Positions 1-8,755 of a DNA stretch of 64,000 nucleotides are shown piece by piece (the first letter of the stretch is position 1; each line of letters begins with the position of its first letter). This DNA comes from Nitratireductor sp. Its GTDB lineage: Bacteria > Pseudomonadota > Alphaproteobacteria > Rhizobiales > Rhizobiaceae. The translations under genes were made by a program, and so were the position numbers. Under the pieces are notes generated by a model. That model worked only from the letters and a program-made list of their open reading frames with translations, did not search any database and had not been told where the DNA came from. Location of the stretch: NCBI GenBank assembly GCA_020637805.1, contig JACKJU010000001.1, positions 310,001-374,000 on the forward strand, in the 5' to 3' direction.

Positions 1-51
1 GACCACCAGCGATCCGATGATGGCACTCGAGCAGACAAAAATGAACTTCAT
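1..51 (-). CDS. 5' end of an unidentified gene running off the window
   Basis: The first 17 codons of a minus-strand frame are visible, beginning with an ATG at 51 preceded by a GGAAG ribosome-binding site. The peptide starts MKFIFVCSSAIIGSLVV, a short charged start followed by a hydrophobic stretch, so it looks like a signal peptide or membrane segment. The rest lies outside the window and no family can be named. Confidence 0.4.
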   Translation of the reverse strand, partial: MKFIFVCSSAIIGSLVV

Positions 52-542
52 GATGTCTTCCGAATGCGGAAAGGCTGCAATGGAGTGCAAATCCTCCTGC
101 CAGTAAGCGGGACGGTTTGCCGTTTGGGGATTGCACGCCGGCTTTGTGCCTGCGCAGTGAAGTTCGTTTAACGGCAATTGACGCGTAACTTGCCCGGGAT
201 CGTGACTGCCCGGCAGGGTAACGCTGCTTAGGTTTGTCTCCACTTCAACAGAGCCCGCTGCCCTTAATCAGCAGCGGGTTTTCGTTTGCGCTGCAGGCGG
301 CGCGAATACGATTTCTTGCGTTCAATCGCAGAGATTGCACAACACCCGCCCTGCCCAGTTCCCTCGCCTGACAAACCTGTCCCACACACGGAAATATCCG
401 ATCAAACAGTGGTTCCGCCATTTCTGGCACGATCCCTGCACCTCATTGCCCTGAGTGAATGCCGCACCGGACATCTGTTCTGTTTCGGCACGAAAACAAG
501 AAGAAAGAACAAAGCCGGAGTGGGCCAAGGGTGGAGTTGGCA
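52..542. other. Non-coding interval with an orphan plus-strand terminator
   Basis: No convincing protein frame lies here; the open frames that cross it are short and read antisense or out of phase with the PAS gene. The only clear structure is the intrinsic terminator at 254–287, which points in the plus direction although no plus-strand gene precedes it. A small RNA between about 100 and 287 would explain this, but I could not assign a family or a clear promoter. Confidence 0.4.
254..287 (+). terminator. Intrinsic terminator without an upstream gene
   Basis: An 8-bp perfect GC-rich stem (CCCGCTGC at 254–261 with GCAGCGGG at 271–278, 9-nt loop) is followed by TTTTCGTTT. The minus-strand side lacks a U tract, so it acts in the plus direction. 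Confidence 0.7.
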
Positions 543-1172
543 ATGAGACTGAAAAATTCGCAGGACCTGTTCTCGTATTGGGACCGCATGCGCGCAGGAA
601 GAGACGCACCGTCGCGTGAGGAAATCGAACCCAGCGATATCCGCAACCTGCTTGCAGATACATTCATCCTCGATATTTCCCGGGTACACCGCGCGATTTC
701 GTATCGCCTGGCCGGAACGAGGCTTTGCACTGCCTATGGCCGCGAATTGAAAGGGCTGGGTTTCCTGGTCAACTGGCGCGAGGAAGATGCCTTCCAGATT
801 GCCAAGGTAGCCAGCAAGGTATTCACCGACTTCCAGCCTCACGTTGTGTCCTATACCGGCGAAACGGATTCGGGCCGCGCTATCGAGTATGAGATGCTCA
901 TGCTGCCGCTCTTGCCGATGGACGACGGTTCCGCCCGGGTGCTGGGCGTTGCAAGCCCAACCACGTTGCCTTTCTGGCTCGGTGTCGAACCACTCGCAGT
1001 TAACAGGCTGAATTCAGCACGAGCCATTCAGAAAATTGCCCGCAGCGGCAGTATGGCGCCGCCCCTTGCCCACTCCGGAAACGGTTCGGACCTGCCTTCA
1101 GCGGCAAATCCCGGCAAAAAGCCGCGCAAGGTAGCCCATCTTACCGTTCTGGATGGCGGACGAAAGGAATAG
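543..1172 (+). CDS. PAS domain-containing protein (PAS_5 type)
   Basis: A 209-residue cytosolic protein whose first ~150 residues match the single-PAS family common in Hyphomicrobiales: an early tryptophan (FSYWDRMRAG), the ILDI strand, a YRLAGT core strand and a following GREL-KG segment. The C-terminal ~50 residues are basic and low in complexity. There is no output domain, so it probably senses a ligand or partners another protein. The ATG at 543 was chosen because a GGAG lies just upstream and the family starts near the N-terminal tryptophan; the frame stays open to 459 but that part has no family character. Function is unknown. Confidence 0.8.
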   Translation: MRLKNSQDLFSYWDRMRAGRDAPSREEIEPSDIRNLLADTFILDISRVHRAISYRLAGTRLCTAYGRELKGLGFLVNWREEDAFQIAKVASKVFTDFQPHVVSYTGETDSGRAIEYEMLMLPLLPMDDGSARVLGVASPTTLPFWLGVEPLAVNRLNSARAIQKIARSGSMAPPLAHSGNGSDLPSAANPGKKPRKVAHLTVLDGGRKE

Positions 1173-1399
1173 CGCTGATTGCCCGGGCAGCTTGACCAAC
1201 TGCCGGTAGTGGGCCTGCGCCGCACTTTCGCGGCATGATGGTCAATAAATCCTTGCCGAAATGTTCGACTGGCGAGTTCTCGTCATGACAAAGAAAATCT
1301 GAATTTGTTCCGCAAATTACCAATCCTTAACCATCCCTGTTCGATATTGCGATACGGGAATGCAGCTTCCCGCCCTGGGAAACTTCAGAAGTGTGTTGA

Positions 1400-2014
1400 A
1401 TGTTTGCGGCAGAAAGACAAGAAATCCAGGCGATGCTCACGGAAAAGGAACGCGAGTTTTCTCGCGTTGACCTTACCCTGTTCGGACGCTTCATGCTGGA
1501 AAACCGCCAGGAATTTCCCTGTCAGGTAATCAACATGTCTCCGGGCAGCGCTGCCCTGCTTACCCCGATCTCGGGGGACATCGGCGAACGCATCGTCGCC
1601 TATCTTGATCATCTGGGACGCATCGAGGGCAAGATACTTCGCCGATTCGACGGCGGATTTGCCATGAGCATCCGCGCCACCGACCGCAAACGCGACAGTA
1701 TGGCGGCAAAGCTTACCTGGCTTGCGAACCGCCACGAGCTTTCACTGCCCGAGGACAGGCGCCACGAGCGTATCGTACCTCGCAACAACCAGGCATTCAT
1801 CAAGCTGGAAGACGGCCGTTTCTACTCGGTTCGGATCATCGACCTGTCGCTTTCCGGTGCAGCAATCCAAATGGATGTGAGACCAGCCATCGGCACCCTG
1901 CTCTGGCTCGGCAACATGCGAGGACGCGTCGTTCGCCATTTCGACGAAGGCGTGGCCATCGAATTCTCCATCGTCCAGAGCCGCGACTCGCTACGCGACT
2001 TCCTTGGCAGCTAA
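1400..2014 (+). CDS. PilZ domain protein, two tandem PilZ modules
   Basis: A 204-residue soluble protein with two PilZ-like halves. The second (about residues 110–195) carries an RRHERI basic stretch followed by the DLSLSGAAI motif (D/NxSxxG), the cyclic-di-GMP binding signature. The first (about 15–100) has a degenerate form (NMSPGSAA) and may be structural. PilZ proteins relay c-di-GMP to motility or surface functions; nothing nearby names the partner. ATG at 1436 is an alternative start. It stands alone between two non-coding gaps. Confidence 0.8.
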   Translation: MFAAERQEIQAMLTEKEREFSRVDLTLFGRFMLENRQEFPCQVINMSPGSAALLTPISGDIGERIVAYLDHLGRIEGKILRRFDGGFAMSIRATDRKRDSMAAKLTWLANRHELSLPEDRRHERIVPRNNQAFIKLEDGRFYSVRIIDLSLSGAAIQMDVRPAIGTLLWLGNMRGRVVRHFDEGVAIEFSIVQSRDSLRDFLGS

Positions 2015-2110
2015 GCAACACTTTTCTGCAAATTGAGTCGGGCTGCCCTTAATCGCTTGCACCCGAAAACTCATGCGCTAGCCTTGGATGCAGTGCGCAG
2101 GGTGGCATGA

Positions 2111-2176
2111 TTTGATTCAAAGTTTAGGAAAACTTGTCTCGGATTTTGGGAAAAGTTGTTCCGGTTTTGAATCAAA
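2111..2176. promoter_or_regulatory. Nested inverted and direct repeats upstream of the transglutaminase-like gene
   Basis: Two 11-bp arms, TTTGATTCAAA (2111–2121) and TTTGAATCAAA (2166–2176), form an exact inverted pair. Between them lie two near-identical 16-bp units, GGAAAACTTGTCTCGG (2127–2142) and GGAAAAGTTGTTCCGG (2149–2164), phased 22 bp apart, about two helical turns. The arms contain GATTC/GAATC, the GANTC methylation site of CcrM. This looks like an operator; the regulator is unknown. Confidence 0.45.
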
Positions 2177-2246
2177 GGCGGGTTCCGTTTTTTGCCTCGG
2201 ATAAAAATCTCTGTGCCATTCTCCTCTCGTCAACGGGGAAATGGAC

Positions 2247-2864
2247 ATGAACAAGAACAAGATCAGCCAGGGGTGGAGAACCGCGATAGCAGCGCTTCTC
2301 CTTACAACATCGGTACCGGCCGCAGCGATGGCCATGCAAGCCTATCCGCACATGCAGACAGGCCAGACAACGAGCCAGCCGATCGGCCACTACAATTACT
2401 GCAAAAAGAACATGAGCGACTGCAGTATCGTTTCGGCGAATACCGCAGCACCGAAGCTTACCCGCCAGCGCTGGCAGCAGATGGTTTCCACTAACGCCTA
2501 TGCGAACCGGAACGTGAGCCCGGTTACCGATCTCGATTACTACGGTGTCGAGGAACTTTGGACACTTCCCGGCAAATTCGGCGATTGCGAGGACTTCGTG
2601 CTTCTGAAGCGCAAGATGCTTCTCGACCTGGGATGGCCCGCCTCGGCACTGCTGATAACGGTGGTTCGCCAGCCCAACGGTGACGGGCATGCCGTTCTCA
2701 CCGTTCGAACCGATCGCGCCGACTACGTTCTGGACAACCTCGACGACAGGATCTTCGAGTGGGATGAAACGGAGTACACCTATCTGAAACGCCAGTCTGA
2801 GCGTAATTCAGGCCGCTGGACGGATATCATCGACAGCAGAAGGCTCGTCGGCAGCGTCAAATAG
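2247..2864 (+). CDS. Secreted transglutaminase-like cysteine peptidase (BTLCP family)
   Basis: About 205 residues with a signal peptide ending near SVPAAAMA. The bacterial transglutaminase-like cysteine proteinase triad is visible: Cys in FGDCEDFVLLK, His in GDGHAVLTV and Asp in DYVLDNLDDR. Some members (LapG) cleave surface adhesins under c-di-GMP control, but no LapA/LapD partner is seen here, so the substrate is open. The ATG at 2247 is preferred over 2241 because the GGGGAA ribosome-binding site abuts 2241 but sits 6 nt before 2247. A terminator follows at 2927–2956. Confidence 0.85.
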   Translation: MNKNKISQGWRTAIAALLLTTSVPAAAMAMQAYPHMQTGQTTSQPIGHYNYCKKNMSDCSIVSANTAAPKLTRQRWQQMVSTNAYANRNVSPVTDLDYYGVEELWTLPGKFGDCEDFVLLKRKMLLDLGWPASALLITVVRQPNGDGHAVLTVRTDRADYVLDNLDDRIFEWDETEYTYLKRQSERNSGRWTDIIDSRRLVGSVK

Positions 2865-2926
2865 AATTCAAATTCAGGGATGACCCGGTCGCGTCCCCAC
2901 CTTCCCCGTCCCAGCTACCGGGTCCA

Positions 2927-2964
2927 GGGGGCTGCAGGCGAGAGCCGGCAGCCCCCGCATCTTT
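2927..2964 (+). terminator. Intrinsic terminator after the transglutaminase-like gene
   Basis: Nine-bp stem GGGGGCTGC (2927–2935) with GCAGCCCCC (2948–2956), followed by GCATCTTTT. It separates the plus-strand peptidase from the convergent gene at 2996–3520. Confidence 0.65.
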
Positions 2965-2995
2965 TCAGCACCGCTCTCGCTACCGGATTTCCAGG

Positions 2996-3520
2996 TTACA
3001 GCTCACGCAAGCTCTTGGCGAAGCGCTTGGCGTTTGCCACGTAGTGATCCGCCGACTGACGCAGACCGGCAATCGCCGCCTCATCAAGTTGCCGGATCAC
3101 CTTGGCGGGCATGCCGACCACCAGCGAGCCGTCGGGTATCTCCTTGCCCTCGGTAACGAGGGCACCTGCACCAATCAGGCAGTTTGAACCAATCCTGGCG
3201 CCATTCAGAATGGTTGCGCCCATGCCGATGAGTGTGTTGTCGCCGATTTCGCAGCCGTGGATCATCGCCTTGTGACCGATCGTGCAGCCCTTGCCTATTT
3301 TGACGGGGTAGCCCGGATCCGTATGCATGACCGTGTTTTCCTGAACATTGGTTCGGTCACCGATCTCGATCGGTTCATTGTCGCCACGCAGGACGCAGCC
3401 GAACCAGATTCCGACATCCGAGCCAATCTTCACATTTCCGACGACGACTGCCGTGGGTGCCACCCAGGAGAAGCCGGATGTGCGGTCAGGTTGAGTTCCG
3501 TCGAGCGAATATAGCGGCAT
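2996..3520 (-). CDS. Gamma-carbonic anhydrase family protein (left-handed beta-helix)
   Basis: A 174-residue protein built almost entirely of hexapeptide repeats (for example VVVGNVKIGSDVGIW and IGDNTLIGMGATI), which fold as a left-handed beta helix and trimerise. The zinc histidines of the family are present: one in MHTDPG and two in GHKAMIHGC. Family members include YrdA and PaaY types with weak or no measured carbonic anhydrase activity, so catalysis is uncertain. GGGAGAAG precedes the ATG at 3520. Length is normal for the family. Confidence 0.88.
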   Translation of the reverse strand: MPLYSLDGTQPDRTSGFSWVAPTAVVVGNVKIGSDVGIWFGCVLRGDNEPIEIGDRTNVQENTVMHTDPGYPVKIGKGCTIGHKAMIHGCEIGDNTLIGMGATILNGARIGSNCLIGAGALVTEGKEIPDGSLVVGMPAKVIRQLDEAAIAGLRQSADHYVANAKRFAKSLREL

Positions 3521-3718
3521 GGTTCTTCTCCCGAAAATGTTCTATTGCTTGACCGGTCAGGGAAATTCAAATGAAGCGGGTACGGCAAGTACGCTACAAG
3601 CTGCAGGCTCGAACCATGCAGAACGGCGCACAACCTGCTGGCCCGCCGGCAACCGGAAAATGACGGCAGCAAGACGGTTTGCTCTACCAAATGCAGGCTA
3701 CGCTTGCAACGAACCGGC

Positions 3719-4099
3719 TCAGCCGAGAATGCGAGCGAGCCACAAGCCCTGCATGATCAGGATGCCGAGGAAGAAACTCCACAGGAACGCAATGAAGAGA
3801 CAAAGAACCATCCCCGAAGCGGGCAAGAGATTGCGGCGCCAATAGTCCCTGCCATGGCTCAGAACCAGCAATGGCCCACCGATGAACAGCAGAACCAGCG
3901 ACCATCCGGCCGAATAGACCGACCCGAAGTCGAGAACTGCCTGCCGAGACGTCTCTGGTGATTTCTCGATCTGGGCGGATGCGCCCCAGGACAGTTCATG
4001 CATGGCATGCGCCAGACCGGCACCCACGAAACCGAATACCGGCGCAACCAGCCACATATTCCAAGTGACGTTCCCCACTGTTAACCCCGCTTTTACCAT
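3719..4099 (-). CDS. Small inner-membrane protein, function unknown
   Basis: A 126-residue protein with three probable membrane spans: residues ~14–33 (WLVAPVFGFVGAGLAHAMH), ~66–84 (WSLVLLFIGGPLLVLSHG) and ~95–122 (SGMVLCLFIAFLWSFFLGIL). I do not recognise a named family. It lies between two plus-strand neighbours and is transcribed alone. Coding evidence is the clean hydrophobic pattern and a start with GAGAA nearby; ATG at residue 15 is an alternative start. Confidence 0.65.
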   Translation of the reverse strand: MVKAGLTVGNVTWNMWLVAPVFGFVGAGLAHAMHELSWGASAQIEKSPETSRQAVLDFGSVYSAGWSLVLLFIGGPLLVLSHGRDYWRRNLLPASGMVLCLFIAFLWSFFLGILIMQGLWLARILG

Positions 4100-4249
4100 A
4101 ACGTTCTCATTGTTGAGGGAGAAGCAAAAGGCATGCCGAATCAGGTGTGCCGGTTCGGGACAGGCGTTCCGTATTCACACGGGGCTATTGGCCGGGGTTT
4201 TCCAGAGAATATTTCCAACCCGGCCGGAAGTCCCAATCAGGGGCACGCA

Positions 4250-5056
4250 ATGGCACTTTCACTGGACGCAAACGGCAGTATTTCCACACGGAGCGGGCGG
4301 CAGGCTTTCGACCGGCAGATGCCCGGGTACATGGATCGCCTCTACAAGGAGGCAGCCCAAGCCAACCACCGCGTCGTTTCAACCAATTTCCTCGCGCTGT
4401 GCCTAAAGGTCTGCGGCGTGATGCTTGCAATCGGGATGCTTCTTTATCTTGCGGCCGATTTCTATGGCGACCTCGCCGTAAAGCGCGGCAACTCGGCCGC
4501 GACCACGCCCCATCGGATAACCATCGGGCGCGATAACTTGGCCGTTCCCGAGAACTTCATCCGGTTTTCGTCACAGCGCATGGGTGGGAACCTGGAACGG
4601 CTGGATCTTTACGCCCACTGGCCCGACCTTGAAGGTTTCACGCAGGCGAACCTGGACGATTTCGAGAGTCTCGAAGACGATGCTCCAATCATCTTCCTGT
4701 CGCTGGAACGGCGCGGAACGACCGAGGAAATGTCCGGACGGGTCGGGTCAATCTATTCGCATTTCTTCGCGGGACCGCCAGTGGACGCCGGATACGGTTT
4801 GATCCGCCGACCGTTCAGGAAGGACAGTGCGTATTTCAGCGAGGATCTGTTCTACGAGGCGGAGAACCCCTACCCTTACGCCACGCGCTGCATCCGCGTG
4901 ACCGACAAGGTGGCCGCGCCATTCTGCATGCGTGACATCCATCTGGGGAAGGATCTGAGTGTCACCTACCGCTTCCACTCAAGCCTGCTGCCGGACTGGA
5001 TGGCGCTCGATCGCGCAGTGCGCACGCTGGTCAAGGGCTTTCTGGAGACGAATTGA
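4250..5056 (+). CDS. Conserved hypothetical single-span membrane protein
   Basis: A 268-residue protein with a soluble N-terminus of ~45 residues, one membrane span (about 46–68, FLALCLKVCGVMLAIGMLLY) and a ~200-residue extracytoplasmic domain rich in aromatic and acidic residues, with a well-formed segment near RFSSQRMGGNLERLDLY. The topology resembles the exported hypothetical proteins of Hyphomicrobiales, but no function can be assigned. The ATG at 4250 follows a CAGGGG ribosome-binding site; the frame is open upstream to 4133 without family-like sequence. Confidence 0.7.
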   Translation: MALSLDANGSISTRSGRQAFDRQMPGYMDRLYKEAAQANHRVVSTNFLALCLKVCGVMLAIGMLLYLAADFYGDLAVKRGNSAATTPHRITIGRDNLAVPENFIRFSSQRMGGNLERLDLYAHWPDLEGFTQANLDDFESLEDDAPIIFLSLERRGTTEEMSGRVGSIYSHFFAGPPVDAGYGLIRRPFRKDSAYFSEDLFYEAENPYPYATRCIRVTDKVAAPFCMRDIHLGKDLSVTYRFHSSLLPDWMALDRAVRTLVKGFLETN

Positions 5057-5089
5057 CCACGACCGGCGCAGTTCAATTCGGCAGGCCGA

Positions 5090-5299
5090 TCAGTCCAGGT
5101 CGATATCGAGTATCGCCATCGAGAAATTGTAGGACAGTTCGCCCTCATCCTCGTCGCGATAGATGACGCCTAGAAACTCGTCTTCCTTGTAGACCTCGCA
5201 GGAATCATCCTTTTTGGGTCTCGCACGCACTTCCAGCGAGGGGTTGTTGAATACCTTCTTCAGATAGGCGTCGAGCTTCTTGATTTCCTGGGGGTTCAC
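5090..5299 (-). CDS. DUF3126 family protein
   Basis: A 69-residue acidic protein matching the short alphaproteobacterial DUF3126 family, which starts with EIKKLDAYLKK and carries a VRARPKKDDSCEVY strand and a conserved GELSYNFSMAILDIDL end. The start codon is GTG (5299–5297) with GGAG about 8 nt upstream, which explains why no ATG is present. It sits directly downstream of cysE on the same strand (99-nt gap) and is probably co-transcribed. Function unknown. Confidence 0.85.
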   Translation of the reverse strand: MNPQEIKKLDAYLKKVFNNPSLEVRARPKKDDSCEVYKEDEFLGVIYRDEDEGELSYNFSMAILDIDLD

Positions 5300-5398
5300 A
5301 GGCCACTCCGCATTATTGTCCGGGGATGATTCTGCCCGTATGTCGCATAGCCTGTCGCCGCTTGTAAAGGCGAACCGGCAACTGCTCCGGGAATGGAA

Positions 5399-6238
5399 TT
5401 ACTCGGAGGTGACTTCCTCGTCCAGAAGCTGGTCCATGTCGCGGGACGGTTCCGTGCAGTCCCCCGTTTTCCCGACCACCCGGGCCGGTACGCCGGCCAC
5501 GGTCACATGGTCCGGTACGTTCTTCAGGACGACAGAGCCTGATGCCACCCGGGAGCACTGGCCGATATGGATGTTGCCGAGGATCTTGGCACCGGCACCG
5601 ATCAACACACCGCTGGCGATCTTGGGATGACGATCCCCCGTTTCCTTGCCCGTTCCGCCAAGGGTTACCCCCTGCAGGATCGACACGTCGTCACCAATCA
5701 CACAGGTTGCACCGATGACAAGCCCGGTCGCATGGTCAAGGAAAATGCCCTTGCCGAGCTTCGCCTGCGGATTGATATCGGTCTGGAACACCTGGGAAGA
5801 CCTGCTCTGGAGATAGAGAGCGAAATCCTTGCGCCCGTTGTGCCACAACCAGTGCGCCAGACGGTGCGTCTGGATGGCATGGAATCCCTTGAAGTAAAGG
5901 ATTGGCTCGATCAGCCGGTCGCAGGCCGGATCCCGGTCATAGACAGCGGCGATATCTATGCGCAGCGTTTCGCCCCATTCAGGATTGCTCCTGAACATCT
6001 CGTCAAAGGATGAGCGAATGATGTTGGCGGACACTTCCGCCGCGTGCAGCCGATCTGCAATCCTGTGGATCACCGCGTCTTCCAGACGCTGCTGGTTCAG
6101 GATCGTGGTGTAGACGAATGTCGACAGAACGGGATCCCGTTCGACGATCTCTTCTGCCTCGCGTCGAACATTGCGCCATACCGGATCGCAACTCTCAAGC
6201 GCCGACTGTTTTGCTCCGCCCGGTGTAGAAACGGCCAT
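5399..6238 (-). CDS. cysE: Serine O-acetyltransferase CysE
   Basis: Makes O-acetyl-L-serine from serine and acetyl-CoA, the committed step of cysteine synthesis in the cytosol. The 279-residue protein has the helical N-terminal SATase domain followed by a left-handed beta helix (LGKGIFLDHATGLVIG, then DDVSILQGVTLGGTG) and the catalytic HxxH-type region at GDRHPKI. The C-terminal tail ends in charged residues (DQLLDEEVTSE) rather than the usual isoleucine of feedback-sensitive enzymes. ATG 6238 is preceded by a perfect GGAGG; the frame is open 49 codons further up but that stretch has no family similarity. Confidence 0.93.
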   Translation of the reverse strand: MAVSTPGGAKQSALESCDPVWRNVRREAEEIVERDPVLSTFVYTTILNQQRLEDAVIHRIADRLHAAEVSANIIRSSFDEMFRSNPEWGETLRIDIAAVYDRDPACDRLIEPILYFKGFHAIQTHRLAHWLWHNGRKDFALYLQSRSSQVFQTDINPQAKLGKGIFLDHATGLVIGATCVIGDDVSILQGVTLGGTGKETGDRHPKIASGVLIGAGAKILGNIHIGQCSRVASGSVVLKNVPDHVTVAGVPARVVGKTGDCTEPSRDMDQLLDEEVTSE

Positions 6239-6335
6239 TTGACCATCCTCCAATAACTCGCGCGACGTACCACGCGTCCACAGCTCCAAAATGGTACCCG
6301 CGAAGCGCAGGGTCAAGTGGCTCGCGCAACCGTGT

Positions 6336-7085
6336 TCAGGCGGCTGCCAGAAAGGATACCACGTTCTGCTTGTAGACCCGATCACCGACAGCCTTCATGT
6401 GATCCCGGCCGGGAATTGGCATGAAGACGCCATTGGGTATCAGCTCTGCGAGTTTTTCACCCGAGCCGGCAACGTCATCATCGGTTCCGATCGTGACCAG
6501 TGCCGGGTTACGAATCAGTCCGAATTCGGCCTCCGAAAACGTCTCGCGAACGCCCGTCACACAGGCCGCAAGGGCGATCCGGTCACTGCCGGTACTGTCG
6601 GCAAAGCTACGAAAAGCGATACCGCGTGCATCAGTCACAGATGCCGGGTCCTCGGCCAGCAAGGCTTCGCGAACCACGTCCCAGTCTCCGCCGCCGTCGA
6701 TCATGCCATATCCGTTTCCGGCCATGACGATCCTTTCCAAACGGTCCCCATGGTCAATTGCAAGGCGTGAGGTAATCCGGGCACCCATCGAGTAGCCCAT
6801 CACGTGTGCCTGATCGATGCCAAGATGATCGAGCAATCCCAATGCATCATCAGCCATCACGGGAAGCGAATAGCGGTCGATCTCGTGGAACCTGGTGCTC
6901 TGGCCATGGCCGCGATTGTCGAAAGCGATAACGCGATACCCCTCCTGAACGAGGGTGCGAATCCAGCCTGTGTTGACCCAGTTGATCTCTTTCCTGGAGG
7001 CAAATCCGTGGATCAGGAGGATCGGAAAGCCATCTCCTTCATCCAGATAATCGAGACTGGCCTCGCCGATATCTGCTAATGGCAT
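6336..7085 (-). CDS. Alpha/beta hydrolase
   Basis: A 249-residue alpha/beta-fold hydrolase. The oxyanion HG motif (LLIHGFAS), the nucleophile elbow GYSMGA, a catalytic acid around IGTDDDVAG and the terminal histidine in GRDHMKAVG are all present, so it should be active. The substrate is not evident; carboxylic esters or thioesters are typical. ATG 7085 has AGGGAC upstream. It is divergent from the zinc-finger gene at 7196, with a 110-bp shared promoter region. Confidence 0.88.
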   Translation of the reverse strand: MPLADIGEASLDYLDEGDGFPILLIHGFASRKEINWVNTGWIRTLVQEGYRVIAFDNRGHGQSTRFHEIDRYSLPVMADDALGLLDHLGIDQAHVMGYSMGARITSRLAIDHGDRLERIVMAGNGYGMIDGGGDWDVVREALLAEDPASVTDARGIAFRSFADSTGSDRIALAACVTGVRETFSEAEFGLIRNPALVTIGTDDDVAGSGEKLAELIPNGVFMPIPGRDHMKAVGDRVYKQNVVSFLAAA

Positions 7086-7195
7086 GTTTGTCCCTGCGGT
7101 TTTGTTTCGCACGTGGCATATAGGACTTGAACGGTGTATGTCCTGCCCCTAAAACGGGTCCAGCGACGCATAACAGCCCGGGAGCTGATTTGACA

Positions 7196-7438
7196 ATGGC
7201 ACATACTACCATCCCGCATTTCCAGAACGACCAGGGAGTTGGCGAGATACGGATCGGTGTCAAGGAATTCATGTGCCGTGGCGCTTCCGATCCGCACGAC
7301 CATCCGCATGTCTACCTGGACATGGGCGCAGACAGCGAGAAGGTCTGCCCGTACTGCTCCACCCTCTTCAAATACGATCCCACCCTTTCTGCACTCCAGA
7401 CGGTACCAGAGGGCTGCCTGGCGCGCGAGGAGGCCTGA
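7196..7438 (+). CDS. Zinc-finger protein, NDUFS6-like (zf-CHCC)
   Basis: An 80-residue protein with the zf-CHCC arrangement: Cys in EFMCRGA, the histidine cluster DPHDHPHVYLDMG, and CPYCSTLFKY. The mitochondrial homologue is NDUFS6, an accessory subunit of respiratory complex I; alphaproteobacteria carry the standalone form, and a role at NADH dehydrogenase is inferred from that. The ATG at 7196 follows GGGAG. The FAD monooxygenase at 7494 follows 55 nt downstream. Confidence 0.88.
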   Translation: MAHTTIPHFQNDQGVGEIRIGVKEFMCRGASDPHDHPHVYLDMGADSEKVCPYCSTLFKYDPTLSALQTVPEGCLAREEA

Positions 7439-7493
7439 CGGTCCCCTTCCCGAAAATGCACACACGGGGCAGTCCCGTGTACGAGCCTGTCAA

Positions 7494-8708
7494 ATGGCCA
7501 AAGATCTTTCGATAATCGTTGCGGGCGGCGGAATTGCCGGTCTTACGGCAGCCTTGGCCCTCGCATCCCGCGGCAATCGCGTAACGGTGCTGGACAAGGC
7601 TGAACGAATTCAGCCCATCGGTGCCGGCATCCAGCTTTCGCCCAATGCCATTCGCATCCTGGACAATCTGGGTGTGGCCGACGACCTGCGATACTCGGCC
7701 ACGGTTCCACAGGGCATCCAGGTCGTTTCGGCGCGAAACGCCAGACCGGTGACCACCATACCGCTTGGCGCAGACGCCATCGCAAAGTATGGCCTTCCCT
7801 ATTTCACCATTCACCGCCCGGACCTGCATGCGGCGCTGCTTGCCGCCTGCGAGACCAACCCCGACATCGAGATCAAGACGTCCACCAGGGTTTCCGACGC
7901 CACGCAGCACCGGAACGGCGTGAGTATCCTGCACATGAATGGCAGCCGTCCGGAGACGATGAGCTGCGATCTCCTGGTTGGTGCGGATGGCATCTGGTCA
8001 ACGATCCGCCACGAACTCTTTGCCTACAAGCCGGCCGGATTTTCCGGTCGCGATGCCTGGCGTGCGCTGATCCCCGCGGAGAAGGTTCCGTCTTCCATCG
8101 ACATGGATTTCACGCGCTTGGTGCTTGCACGCAATACCCATGGCGTCTTCTACCCCGTAAGTGCCGGAAGATACCTGAACCTCGTGATCGTTGCGCCTGC
8201 GAAAACCACGGAAAGCAAGGCGGGACGGCAGAACACGGATGTGGAAGAGCTGATCGGCAAGCTAGGCGGATGGCACAGTTCCCTGCAGGACCTGATGCGG
8301 CTTGGTTCGTCCTGGAGCACCTGGCCAATGTTCACGATCACCGAGACCAGGGGTGCCTTGCAGAACAAGTGGCACAACGGGTCTGCCGTTCTGATCGGCG
8401 ACGCGGCGCACGGCATGCTTCCCTTTGCGGCGCAAGGCGCAGCCATGGGAATCGAGGACGCTGCCATATTGGCGGAATGTGTCTCCCGGGGCGACGGTTT
8501 GCAAAAGGCGCTGGCGCAATACAGCACCCTGCGCCTGCCACGGGTTCAGAAGGTGGCACGGCTTTCGCGCAGGAACGGTGAACTATACCATATGGGCTGG
8601 CCATTCAGCCTCATGCGCGATCTCACGATGCGGTTTACGCCGCCCGGCCTGTTTCTCAAGCGCCAGGACTGGATCTATCGCTGGCGCACGCAGGACTCGA
8701 TTGCCTGA
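7494..8708 (+). CDS. FAD-dependent monooxygenase (salicylate hydroxylase/UbiH-like)
   Basis: A 404-residue flavoprotein of the class A aromatic hydroxylase fold. The N-terminal dinucleotide motif GGGIAGLTAALALASRG, the DG motif (LLVGADGIWS) and the second FAD motif GDAAHGMLPFAAQGA are in the expected order. Members hydroxylate aromatic rings with NAD(P)H and O2; salicylate-hydroxylase-like and ubiquinone-pathway types cannot be separated here. The ATG at 7494 was chosen because the Rossmann motif must lie near the N-terminus; the frame is open to 7239 through the zinc-finger gene but in another phase. Ribosome-binding site is weak. Confidence 0.88.
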   Translation: MAKDLSIIVAGGGIAGLTAALALASRGNRVTVLDKAERIQPIGAGIQLSPNAIRILDNLGVADDLRYSATVPQGIQVVSARNARPVTTIPLGADAIAKYGLPYFTIHRPDLHAALLAACETNPDIEIKTSTRVSDATQHRNGVSILHMNGSRPETMSCDLLVGADGIWSTIRHELFAYKPAGFSGRDAWRALIPAEKVPSSIDMDFTRLVLARNTHGVFYPVSAGRYLNLVIVAPAKTTESKAGRQNTDVEELIGKLGGWHSSLQDLMRLGSSWSTWPMFTITETRGALQNKWHNGSAVLIGDAAHGMLPFAAQGAAMGIEDAAILAECVSRGDGLQKALAQYSTLRLPRVQKVARLSRRNGELYHMGWPFSLMRDLTMRFTPPGLFLKRQDWIYRWRTQDSIA

Positions 8709-8755
8709 CGATGCATATGTCAGAGAGGCTCTTGCTACCTCTCCTGCATGGTCCG

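Noticed and set aside
459..542. Upstream extension of the PAS gene to 459
   Set aside because: The 28 added residues have no family similarity and the ATG at 543 has a better ribosome-binding site.
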